A stretch of 64,000 bases of DNA from Mikania micrantha (Eukaryota; Streptophyta; Magnoliopsida; Asterales; Asteraceae): positions 61,588,031 to 61,652,030 of the forward strand of contig CM018682.1 in assembly GCA_009363875.1 (NCBI GenBank). The letters run 5' to 3'. Made by a program: the position numbers and the translations under genes. The notes under the pieces are model-generated. The model ran no database searches. It was not told the origin of the DNA and saw only the letters and a list, made by a program, of their open reading frames with translations. How positions within the stretch are numbered: position 1 is the first letter of the stretch; each line of letters opens with the position of its first letter. This document shows, piece by piece, positions 10,413 to 22,198 of this stretch.

Positions 10413-10868
10413 TCTATATCATGAGTTTCACACGTAGAGAAAATTATTGTTATTAGTCATTATTGAGCAATTAATTTAGTTTCAGTATTGTGTTATATTC
10501 GTAGTTAACAATTATTAAAGAGAAAACAAAAATATATTTAGGCAACCAATTCAAATCCATACATTTAAAATCATGCATCCAAAATATCTCATGATGTATC
10601 ATATTATCACATTCATTCATCATGACAACCAAGCAATAATTCATAGAAACCAAATTTCTCAATGTTTCAACCCATTCATTACATAATTCAAAATGTTTCA
10701 CCATCATGTTTCCAATGCACCATCAGGGAAAATATCCCTATCAATCCCAATTGTTTCATAATACATCAAGATTTGGGCATGCAATCCCATATTGTCTCAT
10801 AATACATCAAATGACATAATTCATAATGAAAAATAAAAATCAGTCCCCTAAGTCTTCTTCCCACGTAG
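10413..10868 (-). other. Spacer between leader ORF and gag of element 1
   Basis: These 456 bp are AT-rich and carry repeated CATAATACATCA-like and CAATCCCATAT-like short motifs on the plus strand. No convincing coding region or intron signal could be established by eye. Confidence 0.5.
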
Positions 10869-11537
10869 TCAATCCCACACAGTTGCAAAGAATCCCTTCT
10901 TCTTTGTTGACTGTCGAGCCTCACGGGTCTCCTTCAATTCTTTGCGTGTCATTTCCAGTTGCAGGGTGACTGCTCCTATATGCCTTTGGAATTGTTCCGC
11001 TAGTTGGGTTGCCTTCTTTTCCTGCTCGAACATAGCAGACCACAGCATGTAGTTCTCTTCTCTCTGTGGGTTGACATCTACAGCTCTGCCCCTACTCGGA
11101 CCCGCCATATCCATCCCATGGCGAGCGGAATGCCCTAAGTGCATGCTATGACGTGCGGGCTGAACCAGATCAGGTTCTCCCATGGTAGGATAAAGGGGTC
11201 CACTCCTGGGCATACGAAAAGACATGGAAGCTCCCGGCCTCGCTCCCATAACAGGTGTGGGTCTCCTAACAGGTCCGTCACTAGGTTCAATACGGGGTAA
11301 GGGAGGAGACATAGATCTAGTGCGAGATCTACTAGGCGTAGTAGATGCAGCATCATTATACTCCATTGGCTCCGACTCTGATGAAGAGAAGTATGCATCC
11401 TCTGGCAGCGGACTATAGTGTCGAGGGAAGCGTCTGCTTAGTTCTTCGCGTACCGCAGGTGGAAAATCTCTCTTAGCATAGACTCTAGGTCGGCTCGATG
11501 GTCCACTCTTGCTGATTCCCTTACCTTTCGCGTCCAT
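10869..11537 (-). CDS. Unknown ORF ahead of gag in element 1 (222 aa)
   Basis: This ATG-started frame without internal stops lies between the PBS (163 nt upstream of the ATG) and gag. The protein begins MDAKGKGISKSG, is rich in Pro, Ser and Arg (residues ~10-150, with RSRTRSMSPP) and contains an acidic serine patch (YFSSSESEPMEYND). It ends in a likely amphipathic coiled coil (EQEKKATQLAEQFQRH ... RKELKETREARQ, ~165-212) and KKKGFF. I recognise no family. Ogre/Tat elements carry an ORF before gag, but this element has a Met-tRNA PBS and a chromodomain, unlike them. A capsid-associated, nucleic-acid-binding or captured host-derived protein are all possible. Neither elements 2 nor 3 has an equivalent. 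Confidence 0.6.
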   Translation of the reverse strand: MDAKGKGISKSGPSSRPRVYAKRDFPPAVREELSRRFPRHYSPLPEDAYFSSSESEPMEYNDAASTTPSRSRTRSMSPPLPRIEPSDGPVRRPTPVMGARPGASMSFRMPRSGPLYPTMGEPDLVQPARHSMHLGHSARHGMDMAGPSRGRAVDVNPQREENYMLWSAMFEQEKKATQLAEQFQRHIGAVTLQLEMTRKELKETREARQSTKKKGFFATVWD

Positions 11538-11700
11538 TTTCCTACAATAATTTATTAGAATATTTGATAATGTAATTTGTCCTAGATTCCCTAAAGCAAT
11601 ATTTCCTATTTCCTAAGTATCCTATTTTCTTACCTATTTGTCCCAATCTCTCGGTTATAGTCTTAGGTATGCTAAGGCACCTCATTCTCTATAACCTTGG

Positions 11701-11712
11701 GCTCTGATACCA
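11701..11712 (-). other. Primer-binding site of element 1
   Basis: On the minus strand this reads TGGTATCAGAGC, a perfect match to the complement of the plant initiator-Met tRNA 3' end, three bases inside the 5' LTR. Confidence 0.9.
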
Positions 11713-11715
11713 ACC

Positions 11716-14700
11716 TGTCACACCCCGACCCGAGGGGATTAGGGCATGACGATTGATTTCAAATCATTTAACTAACTTTGCGGAAGCATAGTTTAAATAA
11801 TTCATAGCCCAAAGCAAACTAAAGCAATTAAAGTCTCAAACACACAACAATTGTCTAAACTGCCACGCAGGGCCCAATAAAACATAATTCAATAACATAA
11901 ATTGTTTTTCAATTAACTCCATTCTAAAGCCACACTATTCCTCTAGAAGCTCTTCCAGTTCTCCTACTCATACCAATTCAACCTGAAAGACATGCTAAAA
12001 TACGTCAACTAAATAGTTGGTGAGAACATGAGTTTAATAATATGACACAATAGTAATAACATAACATAACATGTGTTAATTCAATAACAATACAACCAAC
12101 CCTGTTCCATGCTCGGGCGTTTGCCTCATACACTGTTAGCCCACAACATGGTCAAACCAAATATACTTCCCAATTCCGAGACCCGTTCCTGCTCTCGGTC
12201 ATTTATGTATCATAAGAATATATGCCACAACGGTTGACAATAACCTCAGTGGGGTTTCAACCTTTCTTTTTCAAGGCCACCCTTTCGGGCCACTGTGCGT
12301 GGGGGATTCCCCAAGTAGTACTACCCATATACTCACCGGCTCTCCTTATGAGTTAATGATTGTAAATTATGTTTAATGTCTAGGGGAAGCAATTTTATAT
12401 GAAACGGACGTTCATTATCACATAAATATAATTTTATAAACAGTTTATGGAGCATGCTTTCAGTATCCCAAAACAGTAAAAAGAAAAGGGATCACATGAA
12501 CTCACCTGCTACTGATGTTTGGTTATCTGTCGATTGAAGGGATTGATGGTAAATCTTGATTGGTTCACTTGCCTAGTGTATGTTTAGATTTCAGTAAATA
12601 TCCATGCCAGAAACATTGATGTGATATTGTTTCTCATTTAACTTTATTTTCAAGTATTCAAAATTACATGAGAATATAAGTTTACATATTTATAAGTTTT
12701 TCCCCATTACTTTTTATTAGTAAAGGGTCTGGGTAAATTTTTATTTACTCATTCCCTATTATTTTTATATTAACTACTTATATTACAAATTGTTTTTATA
12801 TGCTTAAAATCCTCAAAAATTCCCAGATAATGATTCTGATCACTAAAAATTCCGAAAATATTTATATAGTCTCATACGGATGTTATTTAACTCCTGTAAA
12901 ATTTTCAGAATTTTTAAAGCTTGTTTACTATTTTAAACAGTTTTAAACATTTTAAATCCCATTAATACTATAATAAATAATTCCCGATATGTAAAAATTA
13001 CCACACATTTTATACAGTAAATAAATCACGTTCTAAGGTTACTGTAGGAATTTCAGAATTTTAGGAGGTCATTTACTATATAAAATGATTTTTGAACTAT
13101 TTATTATTTTAAATAACAAATAAATACTTAACAGTCACTAAAAATTACCATATTTTAACTGATACCTCCCAGTATTATTAGAATACTGGGAAAAATAATT
13201 ACTTCATATTTTGGACAGTAACAAATTTAATTCGTATTTTTAGCCTTTTACAAACATTTTAAATGGCAAATGATTAGTTTAAACTATAAATTTTTAGTTT
13301 CAACATTTTTCTGAGGTTTTCTAACTATATTAATACCGAAATAAATTATACTTAGGATTTTTATCACTCAGGAGCTATTTTTGATGATTTTATCAAGATT
13401 TATAGGGATTTTAATAAATCCATAACTTATTCTAGACATAACAATAAATACTCAAACTTTTTGAGTGTTATCCCAACATTATTATGAGTCCATTTTAGTT
13501 ATACATTCTTTCCAGAAAACTGTTAACATAATTTTTGATATTTTACATACTTATAAACCTTAGAAATGGGGTTTTTGGGTCAAAATTACCAATATAACAT
13601 TTCTATCATCAATACCCAATATTTTATATAATATTTCCAACAATAAAATCACATCTAGACCTGATCAAAATTTCGTGACATACATATTAGCATTTTAAAG
13701 TTGTATTTTCCATTTCTACATACATGCATGCACATATAACTATTTGTTAAGGGGAGTGGTTCTTACTCGTGAGCTTAATACTTGTGTCAACCGTTTCCAA
13801 GATGGTTGTGGGCTGTTAAGAATTGTAGAAAGCATAGAATGGATTTAGAGTTCATGCTACATGCGAGAATGGAAGTTTTGGGTTTCCAAGATCATGATGT
13901 TACACATGCAAAACTTGCATGTGTATGGAAACGTCTAGGTACTCATCTCCCATAGTTGTGAGTGTTTTTGATAATGGTGAAATCGATTCTAAGAATGTGT
14001 AAAGGTTCATTTAACGAAAATCATAGCTTTTGTTAAGAAAATGTCGAATTTGCACACATGCATGTACATGCATGTGTGTTTTTGCGATTTAGCCATATAA
14101 CACCTCCATTTTTATGGTTTAAAAACGATGAGAATGGGTGTTTAGGGACGGTTAAGGATGGTGATGAGAAGGGGAGTAGATAGAATATAATTTTGGGAGC
14201 TTTTAGTAACCAACAAGCTAACCTTTGTGTCGACCAACTCCTTGTACTCGTGTGGTGTTCTTGTGGTGGCCTCCAATCCGTCGACTCCTTGAGAGAATGG
14301 GGCTGGAACCGTCGACCACTTGAGAGGAGAAAAGATGAGAGAATTCTTGGCTTCAAAATTAAGTAGTGATGTGTGATATGTGATATGTGTGTGTTGGCCG
14401 AAAATATTAAGGGGAGAGGGAAGGAATCTCGGTCAAGGAAAAAAAATAAAGAGAGGAGGATGAGTGGTTGATGTGTGTGGGGAAGAGAGGGAGAGTGTGG
14501 ATTGGGGGTTGAGGGTGGTGGTGTAAGAGTTTTTGTTTTCTTGTGTTGGTATGTATGCATGTAGCCGTGTAATGTGTGTATATGATGGTGATGTGGGTAA
14601 AAGATGTAGAAGTAACTCTATTGGTGATAGTGGGAGGTGTGTTAAGAAAATAGTTTTAAATCATATATGTGTGTGTCTAACGTTGTGCATATATATGTAT

Positions 14701-15276
14701 ATATATATATGTATCGTGTATATGTGTATGTATATGCTATATATTTGTGTCTTGTAGTATAATATATGTAGATAGTGTAAGAGAGTTGTAATTGATTTAT
14801 CTAAATAATCTAGGTATGTATGGATATATGTGGGTGTCGCACATATGTATGTATGTGTAAACATATATTAGATTTTTATTTGTTGAGCCTTAATATTAAT
14901 ACCCCTATGCATGTATGTATAAACGAAATGTGAACATATACATATATATATATTACTATGTGTGTGTATGTCGTGACATTTATTAGAAGTAGTTTTGCAT
15001 TAGATAATGAATTTAAGCATGCATAAATAAAAATATATATCTATGAATATGTGAAATCATTGTTTCGCTTTATTTTCACTCGTTGTGCCACAAGGGTATA
15101 TTATGTTTCATAGAAGGATTCTTGTTTCTAAATTTTATGGCACGGTGTTCTATTGTTCTCAACTAATGACATAATTTCTCTACTTAATGTTTCTAAGAAG
15201 TGTGTTTGTCTAATCATATTAACAAAATGCATCGTAATTAAAGTTTTAATATAAACCTGATTTATGTGTTGTCACA
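11716..15276 (-). repeat. 5' LTR of element 1 (3,561 bp)
   Basis: On the minus strand it runs from TGTGACAACAC to CGGGGTGTGACA, next to the PBS. The sequence is AT-rich at 12600-13700. A CT-rich leader-like segment lies around 14300-14530, and TG/TA microsatellites at 14540-15060 include a TA run near 14693-14711. A 175-codon open frame at 14033-14560 has a low-complexity Ser/Pro/His composition typical of non-coding CT-rich leader. There is no second LTR in the window to date the insertion. Confidence 0.85.
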
Positions 15277-17705
15277 CAATCCATCAGAACATCAATTTTG
15301 AAGGTTTCTCAAGGTTTAGATCGAACCAGGGAACGTTTCTTCAAGCCCGGATCGTCTTTTTAACCGCAGAACTCCGTCGGATTAGGTAATGGTTCATTCT
15401 AACCTTCTGGATTCGTAATGATTGATTAAATCTTGTTTTGAACGCGATGATATAGTTAGGGTTGTTGATTATTGCCTAGATAATGGCTAGGATTGATTAT
15501 AAGTGAAGAACTCGAACTTGTAATGGGTAAATCCTTGTTTTGAGCCGTTGTAATGCCCGGTTTGCATGAAATCATAACAATGGTTATAATGGTTTAGACC
15601 ATTTGATTATGACAAGGTTGGTGATTAGTTTGATTAATTTTGACATGCAAGGTTAATTCTAAGTTTTTAAACTAATCACAATAATTAACATACTCACTGG
15701 AACGGGTATCTGATGTTTATGATAACAGGCAGATCAGTATGTTTATCATGGTTATTAAACCTATTCTAATATTACCTTGTGATATTCAATGATATCTGGG
15801 TAATCAATAACAAGGATTGATCAGTTCTAAGCCATTAATCTGTCTAGGAACCTGTTTTAGCATGATAATCAACAACATTAACTATTTGATGACTATCAAG
15901 GCAATGTCTTTGACATTGGACGTTCAGAAATATTTAATCAGCATGTTAAAACGTATATAACATATTATACGTAAACCAATGCAGGACTATACCATTAGCA
16001 CCAGTTGTGAGTGATCTCGCTACCGTGAGACATCAGGTGAGTTCTAGATGCCCTATTTTTATGTTTAATGTTTTGGGCTGGCATACATGCTTAATGTATT
16101 GTTCATGCTGATATGTGCTTAAGATGATGATTAATGGATAATGATATGCCATGACTATGTATGCGTGTTTATGTGTTAACATGATTTGAGTATGAAGATA
16201 TGCAACGTAAGATGAGTGCATATTATTAAGTCATAATGATGAGATGTATGAGAACACGATATGATTAGAATTGCATATGTTAAGCTACGATGGGATCCTA
16301 GGTTGCTAGGATGAAGGTATGATGTAGAATACGAGGAATATATTCTATTGTAACAAGTAAGTGATAATATGGTCATAAAGATGCTAGCATGAGATGTTAC
16401 GATACGATATGTGGCTTTGCTGCTAGGGCATAAGGCTATGACGATAAGATGCTAGTATGAAAAGTTCATGAATGCCAGAATGTATGATCTGATGATATGA
16501 TGATAGCATGATATATATTCATTGCTAGGATGTAATGATGGTATGATGAAATGATACTGGCATGACATAATATGACAGTTCCTACGATATTAGGACAATG
16601 TGATGATGTCATGATAATAAGAGACTCGCATGACGTGTGTATGATACTAGCATAGCCTGTTATGAGTTATCCTATGTTATTAGGATAACGTTACGATGTT
16701 ATGTTAAATGATGATATAGTGCTAGCATATCATATCATGATGAATGAGGGTTGCTCCAGTACTTGTTACTGGGTAAGTATGGTAGCTCCAGTACTTGTTA
16801 CTGGGTAAGTATGGTAGCTCGAGTACTTGTTACTGGGTAAGTATGGTAGCTCCAGTACTTGTTACTGGGTAAGTATGGTAGCTCCAGTACTTGTTACTGG
16901 GTAAGTATGGTAGCTCCAGTACTTGTTACTAGGTAAGTATGGTAGCTCCAGTATTTGTTATTGGGTAAGTATGGAGTCTTATGCCGGTATAAGCCCACTG
17001 TTAAAGACAGTGGATATGATGAGGACAACGGTGTTGGTGATGTAAATGAATGTGTGTTATGATTACGTATAAGTGATGTGTGAATGATCTATGTAATGAA
17101 GTTTTGTACCGGTATGAGCTGTCAACTTCGGTTGATAGTTAAAGAAATCTTATGCATGCATGAGTTATCAGCTGCGGGTTGATAGTTATAGAGTCTTGTG
17201 ACGCACAAGCCTGTTTGACTTTAGGTTAGCAGTTGACGGCGAAATTCCTTCACCGTATGAATGATATTATGAGGATATATATGCTATGTAGGTACGTTAT
17301 GAGGAAAGGTATGTTATGTGTTTGAGCTATGTCATGTGAAGATATGTATGTTATGAATAAGATTATGTTATGTTATGTGATGACGTTTTATGTTAAGTAT
17401 GTTTTAACTTAACAAAACGTTTATGATGCTTTACGAAAACTAGAACTCACCAGCGCAAGCTGACTTGATTTAGCATGTATGTCAGATTAAGCTATGGTCA
17501 GAGAAGGCATGGAGCTCAGGCATCAAGATAAAGAGTTCGGTGGTTATGGCATTCCTATATGTTTTTGATACAGACACTTTATTGTACTCTGTTTATCAAA
17601 CTATGTTCACATTTCCGCTGCTTGATTATGAAAGTTTTTAGTTTAAAGAGCTATGTGTTATGACGAAACCAACCTACGTGGGGTCTCCCGGAAGAGGGCC
17701 CTACA
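15277..17705 (+). repeat. A2 gypsy LTR, right part (split by element 1)
   Basis: It starts at the CAATC target duplication of element 1 and ends CCCTACA, followed by target-site ATTTC (17706-17710). Together with 18699-19079 it implies an LTR of about 2.8 kb. Its first half is clearly related to the A1 LTR (shared GATTGTTGATTATTGCCTAG-like core), so A1 and A2 are sister families. It contains the 32 bp minisatellite and the hairpin cluster described separately. Confidence 0.85.
16749..16972 (+). repeat. 32-bp minisatellite with hairpin and 5'-splice-site-like motif
   Basis: There are seven units of 32 bp, each containing the inverted repeat CCAGTA-CTTGT-TACTGG followed by GGTAAGTAT. Units 3, 6 and 7 have point changes, but all seven keep GGTAAGTAT. 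That nonamer is fully complementary to the first nine bases of U1 snRNA. Confidence 0.9.
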
Positions 17706-17998
17706 ATTTCTAAGGAAATATTCAAGTCAATATCCAAACCTGTTGAGTGCCAGAAACAAAAGAGGAAAAGGTAAACAAGGAGGAGGTCAAGAAAGTCAAG
17801 TTACAACAAGAAAAAGACAAAGAATGTCAACTTAATTGACTTATTGACTGAAGCTTTCAATGTTTATTTTCAAATAAAAAATATGAAGACAGAACATGTT
17901 TATAAACCACATCAATATAATTCAAGATATTCTGTTCCAATTGTGAAACAGAATAATTTCAAAATTTATGGTGGTTATAGACAAAGAAATACAATGTA
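17706..17998 (+). pseudogene. TRG gag-like fragment after A2 LTR
   Basis: This copy of 715-1007 carries the same broken basic-region frame (TAA in place of a Lys codon). At ATACAATGT it jumps to an unrelated part of the TRG unit. Confidence 0.75.
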
Positions 17999-18698
17999 GA
18001 TACTATCAGTATGAGCATTGACTTTTTTAGATTGTTAGTATCAGCGTTGACTTTTGTAGCTACTGTCAGTATCTACAAAAACAAGACTTAGAAAATTTTT
18101 CAAAGTGTTGAAAATTTTTCCTCGGGAATTCAAAATGGAAAATTATTCAAGATTATCTACTTTGTTTTGTAAAACGGAGATTGAAAATATGTCAAAGCTT
18201 CCGGTTCTTTTCTCGCTTAGCGATTTTTCATCTTGGTGTACACAATTTGAAGCATTTCTCGTGCTTGTTGACCCGAATCTCAAAATTCATATATGTTTGA
18301 TTGATATTTTCAACCTAAGCTCAATGGAGTTTATAAAAATTCATTAAGATTAAATTAAGAAGAGAAGGAATGCAATGATCGTCAGAAGAATGTTTTTACC
18401 TTGCTTTCTATGGCAATCTCCAAAGATATTTTCAGACTTTCAAGCAGATCAAGAATTCTAATGATCTTTGGATTGCTATAGCCAACTTGTGTGATGATTC
18501 TAAATTTAAGAATGGTACTCATGATTTAAAAGATCAGATTGATGAACTAAAAGCTTAAGTTATGAGATTTAATAAAAGATGTGATAAATTTAAATTGTTT
18601 AAACAAGAAAATACAAGATTAAAGAAAGAAATTGAAGATTTGAAGATTAAATCTGAACTCCAGGAAAAGCGGATGGATGAAGATCATGCTGATATTTC
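17999..18698 (+). pseudogene. TRG internal fragment (leader end plus gag N-terminal half)
   Basis: The segment enters at the last palindrome of the leader minisatellite. It includes the gag-like start (ATG at 18135) and the coiled-coil region, and is cut at GATATTTC by the start of the A2 LTR. Two frame-breaking differences are seen: a missing T in the ATTTTTCAG run near 18431, and a TAA at AAAGCTTAAG near 18555. Confidence 0.75.
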
Positions 18699-19488
18699 TG
18701 TAACAGCCGAAAATTTAGCACATTTGATCGTGCTTGAAATCCATGTATAATTGACAAACGAAATTCTTACAGGATGATAGTATGCGAGAAATGGTGAACG
18801 TGGGCGAAAACCGTGCGTGAAACGGAGTTACGGATTGTCCGGAAACGCGAAACGAAGGAAAAAAATCGAAAAGTGGACAAAAGTTGCCTGGGGCGGTACG
18901 CCCCGAGCCACTCATCCATATGGGGCGATGCGCCCGAAGTCCACGAAGGAAGTCTGGCCGCCAGTAACCCGCGCGGTACCCAATTGCAACTTTGGCTTAA
19001 AAAGTCAGTTTTTCATCCAGAATGCTTATCTCTTCCTTATCTTCGATGATTTCGACCTCACACACACAAAATAAGCATCCAATCCATCAGAACATCAATT
19101 TTGAAGGTTTCTCAAGGTTTAGATCGAACCAGGGAACGTTTCTTCAAGCTCGGATCGTCTTTTTAACCGCAGAACTCCGTCAGATTAGGTAATGGTTCAT
19201 TCTAACCTTCTGGATTCGTAATGATTGATTAAATCTTGTTTTGAACGCGATGATATAGTTAAGGTTGTTGATTATTGCCTAGATAATGGCTAGGATTGAT
19301 TATAAGTGAAGAACTCGAACTGGTAATGGGTAAATCCTTGTTTTGAGCCGTTGTAATGCCCGGTTTGCATGAAATCATAACAATGGTTATAATGGTTTTG
19401 ACCATTTGATTATGACAAGGTAGGTGATTAGTTTGATTAATTTTGACATGCAAGGTTAATTCTAAGTTTATAAACTAATCACAATAAT
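18699..19488 (+). repeat. A2 gypsy LTR, left part
   Basis: It begins TGTAACAGCC after target-site ATTTC and matches the A2 LTR to about its 790th base. It then passes directly into TRG sequence at AACATATTCTG. A CpG palindrome (GGGGCGGTACGCCCC) lies at 18890-18904. The uninterrupted CAATC at 19080-19084 shows where element 1 inserted in the other A2 copy. Confidence 0.8.
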
Positions 19489-19777
19489 TCAACATATTCT
19501 GTTCCAATTGTGATAACAGAATAATCAAAATTTATGGTGGTTATAGACAAAGAAATACAATGTGTTTTCAATGTATACGCAATCAATCAACAAACATGGA
19601 ATACTTAGAGATCTGGTCTTCCAGTTTGGATTGAAAAAGAAGGTATCACATTAATCATGAGATTCAAGGAAGCTGAATGCCAGTTTCATGAAAATGAAAC
19701 ATATAATATTGAAGCCCAAACCAAAGAGGGTTTGGAAGTTGTGAATTCTCATACCAGGCTATTACTAAGGGGGAGGA
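19489..19777 (+). pseudogene. TRG internal tail with many small indels
   Basis: This is the same region as 951-1223, but it has about ten 1-4 base insertions or deletions in under 300 bp, far more than anywhere else in the duplicated region. It ends with the purine tract before the next LTR. The indel density suggests poor consensus or a repair scar. Confidence 0.7.
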
Positions 19778-20504
19778 TGTTAGCACATAAAGATAGTAAA
19801 AGCTTTGGGTGATTAATTATTGTTATTTGAATTCAATAACTCATAATACAACTCATATATTTGAGAAGGAGGAGAAACAATTTCAGAGACTTGTAGATCT
19901 TGATCTGGCCTAAGAAAGTTGCTGGAAGCTACTGTTTGTCTCAAACGACCTAATCAGAGAATAATCACCGAGCTGTTGTTAGGGGGGCCTGTTCATGCAC
20001 GGATTTGTCAACAACTTTCGATGATTACTGAAGACATTGTTTTTAGTTTAGATCCTGTATTTGAGTTGTATTTTCCTCGAATTTCCAGTGTTGGTCAAGT
20101 ATTGATTGTCGATGCTAATTGTATCGATATGAGTTCCATCGATACTAGTAGTACCGACACGTATATTGTGGATACTAGTAGTATCGGTATGTTAGTGTTC
20201 GATATTAATAGTATCGATTCTGCCGATACTAGTTGCCTATATATAGGCATGTGTTTGATTTTGTATGTAGTGCTTCATTCACAATATTAAGATTTTCTTT
20301 GAATCTAGAGAGAGAAACATTTTAGAAAGACTTTGCATTTCATTCTTATTATTAATAGTCTTGTAATCCGATCTTCATTCAATGAGAATTCAAATCATAT
20401 ACATTGTCTTCTTCATACTCTCACACACACATCGACACGTTTATTGATTCCGCTCGTTTTTGAGTCGAGTGATCTCAGTTTTATCCAATGCAAACGGACT
20501 TTCA
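19778..20504 (+). repeat. TRG LTR, unit B1
   Basis: This 727 bp LTR (TGTTAGCACATAAAG to GGACTTTCA) corresponds to 1224-1952. It keeps the TATA palindrome and is followed by the degraded PBS TGGTATGAGAG. Confidence 0.85.
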
Positions 20505-20812
20505 AGTGGTATGAGAGACTTAGCGCTAGGTTCTGAGATCACATTGCGTGTTTTGAGAAGATTTGGATTGTTGAGGATTTAAAATTTGAAAGTTTGTTGA
20601 AGATGAAAATTTGCAACCACGTTTTTAGACAAATTGATGATTTTCAGATGTGATTTTGATCAAATTGACGGGCTAGGGTTGTGTATTTTTGAATTACGAA
20701 GAGATTGATATAAAATTCGACTTTTAGCTCTCAAAAATGAAGATTTTAGAAGGATTCTTGTGATTTTTCGAGCTGTTCGGACTTAACAGATTTTCCCGCC
20801 AATTTCTTGCAT

Positions 20813-21009
20813 CGATACTATTATTATCGACGAAATCTTGGGTGATACTATTAGTATCGACGGAATCTTTATCGATACTATTAGTATCGGTGGAATCTGC
20901 ATCGATACTATTAGTATCGGTGGAATCTTTGTACATACTATTAGTATCGGTGAAATCTTTGTAGATACTATTAGTATCGGTGAAATCTTTGTAGATACTA
21001 TTAGTATGA
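20813..21009. repeat. 30-bp palindromic minisatellite, unit B1
   Basis: Seven 30 bp units of the GATACTATTAGTATC type are present. The first palindrome carries one change (ATTATTATC). Confidence 0.9.
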
Positions 21010-21099
21010 GCATTGACTTTTTCAGATTATTAGTATCAACGTTGACTTTTGTAGCTACTGTCAGTATCTACAAAAACAAGACTTAGAAAATTTTTCGAA

Positions 21100-22028
21100 G
21101 TGTTGAAAATTTTTCCTCGGGAATTCAAATTGGAAAATTATTCAAGATTATCTACTTTGTTTTGTAAAACGGAGATTGAAAATATGTCAAAGCTTCCGGT
21201 TCTTTTCTCGCTTAGCGATTTTTCATCTTGGTGTACACAATTTGAAGCATTTCCCGTGCTTGTTGACCCGAATCTCAAAATTCATATATTTTTGATTGGT
21301 ATTTTCAACCTAAGCTCAATGGAGTTTATAAAAATTCATTAAGATTAAATAAAGAAGAGAAGGAATGCTATGATCGTCAGAAGAATGTTTTTACCTTGCT
21401 TTCTATGGCAATCTCCAAAGATATTTTTCAGACTTTCAAGCAGATCAAGAATTCTAATGATCTTTGGATTGCTATAGCCAACTTGTGTGATGATTCTAAA
21501 TTTAAGAATGGTACTCATGATTTAAAAGATCAGATTGATGAACTAAAAGCTGAAGTTATTTGATTAAATAAAAGATGTGATAAATTTAAATTGTTTAAAC
21601 AAGAAAATACAAGATTAAAGAAAGAAATTGAAGATTTAAAGATTAAATCTGAACTCCAGGAAAAGCGGATGGATGAAGATCATGTTGATATTTCTAAGGA
21701 AATATTCAAGTTAATATCCAAACCTGTTGAGTGCCAGAAACAAAAGAGGAAATGCAAAACAAGGAGGAGGTCAAGAAAGTCAAGTTACAACAAGAAAAAG
21801 ACAAAGAATGTCAACTTAATTGACTTATTGACTAAAGCTTTCAATGTTTATTTTCAAATAAAAAATATGAAGACAAAACATGTTTATAAACCACATCCAT
21901 ATAATTTAAGATATTCTGTTCCAATTGTGAAACAGAATAGTTTCAAAATTTATGGTGGTTATAGACAAAGAAATACAATGTGTTTTCAATCGTATACTCA
22001 GTCTTTTCAGCAAACTTGGAATACTTAG
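21100..22028 (+). pseudogene. TRG gag-like gene, unit B1 (broken)
   Basis: It has the same defects as its duplicate at 2548-3476: no ATG at the usual site, the IKIH-TAA frame break, and TGA in the coiled-coil frame near 21561. Confidence 0.7.
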
Positions 22029-22198
22029 AGATCTGGTTCCAGTATGGATTGAAAAAGAAGGTATCACATTAATCATGAGATTCACAAAGAAGCTGAATGC
22101 CAGTTTCATGAAAATGAAACAATAATATTTAAGCCCAAACCAAAGAGGGTTTGGAAGGTTGTTAATTCTCATACCCAGGCTATTACTAAGGAGGAGAA

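Larger units (their letters stand above)
5775..15276 (-). mobile_element. Element 1: Ty3/gypsy chromovirus-like retrotransposon, 3' end missing
   Basis: In element order on the minus strand: 5' LTR (15276 to 11716), PBS, a 222-codon ORF, gag-PR-RT, an in-frame TAA, RT-RNase H-integrase-chromodomain, then only 18 bases after the pol stop before the breakpoint. No polypurine tract or 3' LTR is present. The right flank is CAATC, and the undisturbed A2 LTR has the same CAATC at 19080-19084, so this is the target duplication. The long LTR, Met-tRNA PBS and chromodomain suggest the Tekay/Del clade (inference). Confidence 0.85.
20505..22198 (+). mobile_element. TRG internal region, unit B1
   Basis: This is the near-identical partner of 1953-3646 at a constant 18,552 bp offset, with the same leader, palindrome array and broken gag. 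Confidence 0.8.

Noticed and set aside
14033..14560. 175-codon minus-strand frame in the element 1 LTR
   Set aside because: It is low-complexity Ser/Pro/His/Leu sequence from a CT-rich LTR leader, with no domain, and lies outside the internal region.
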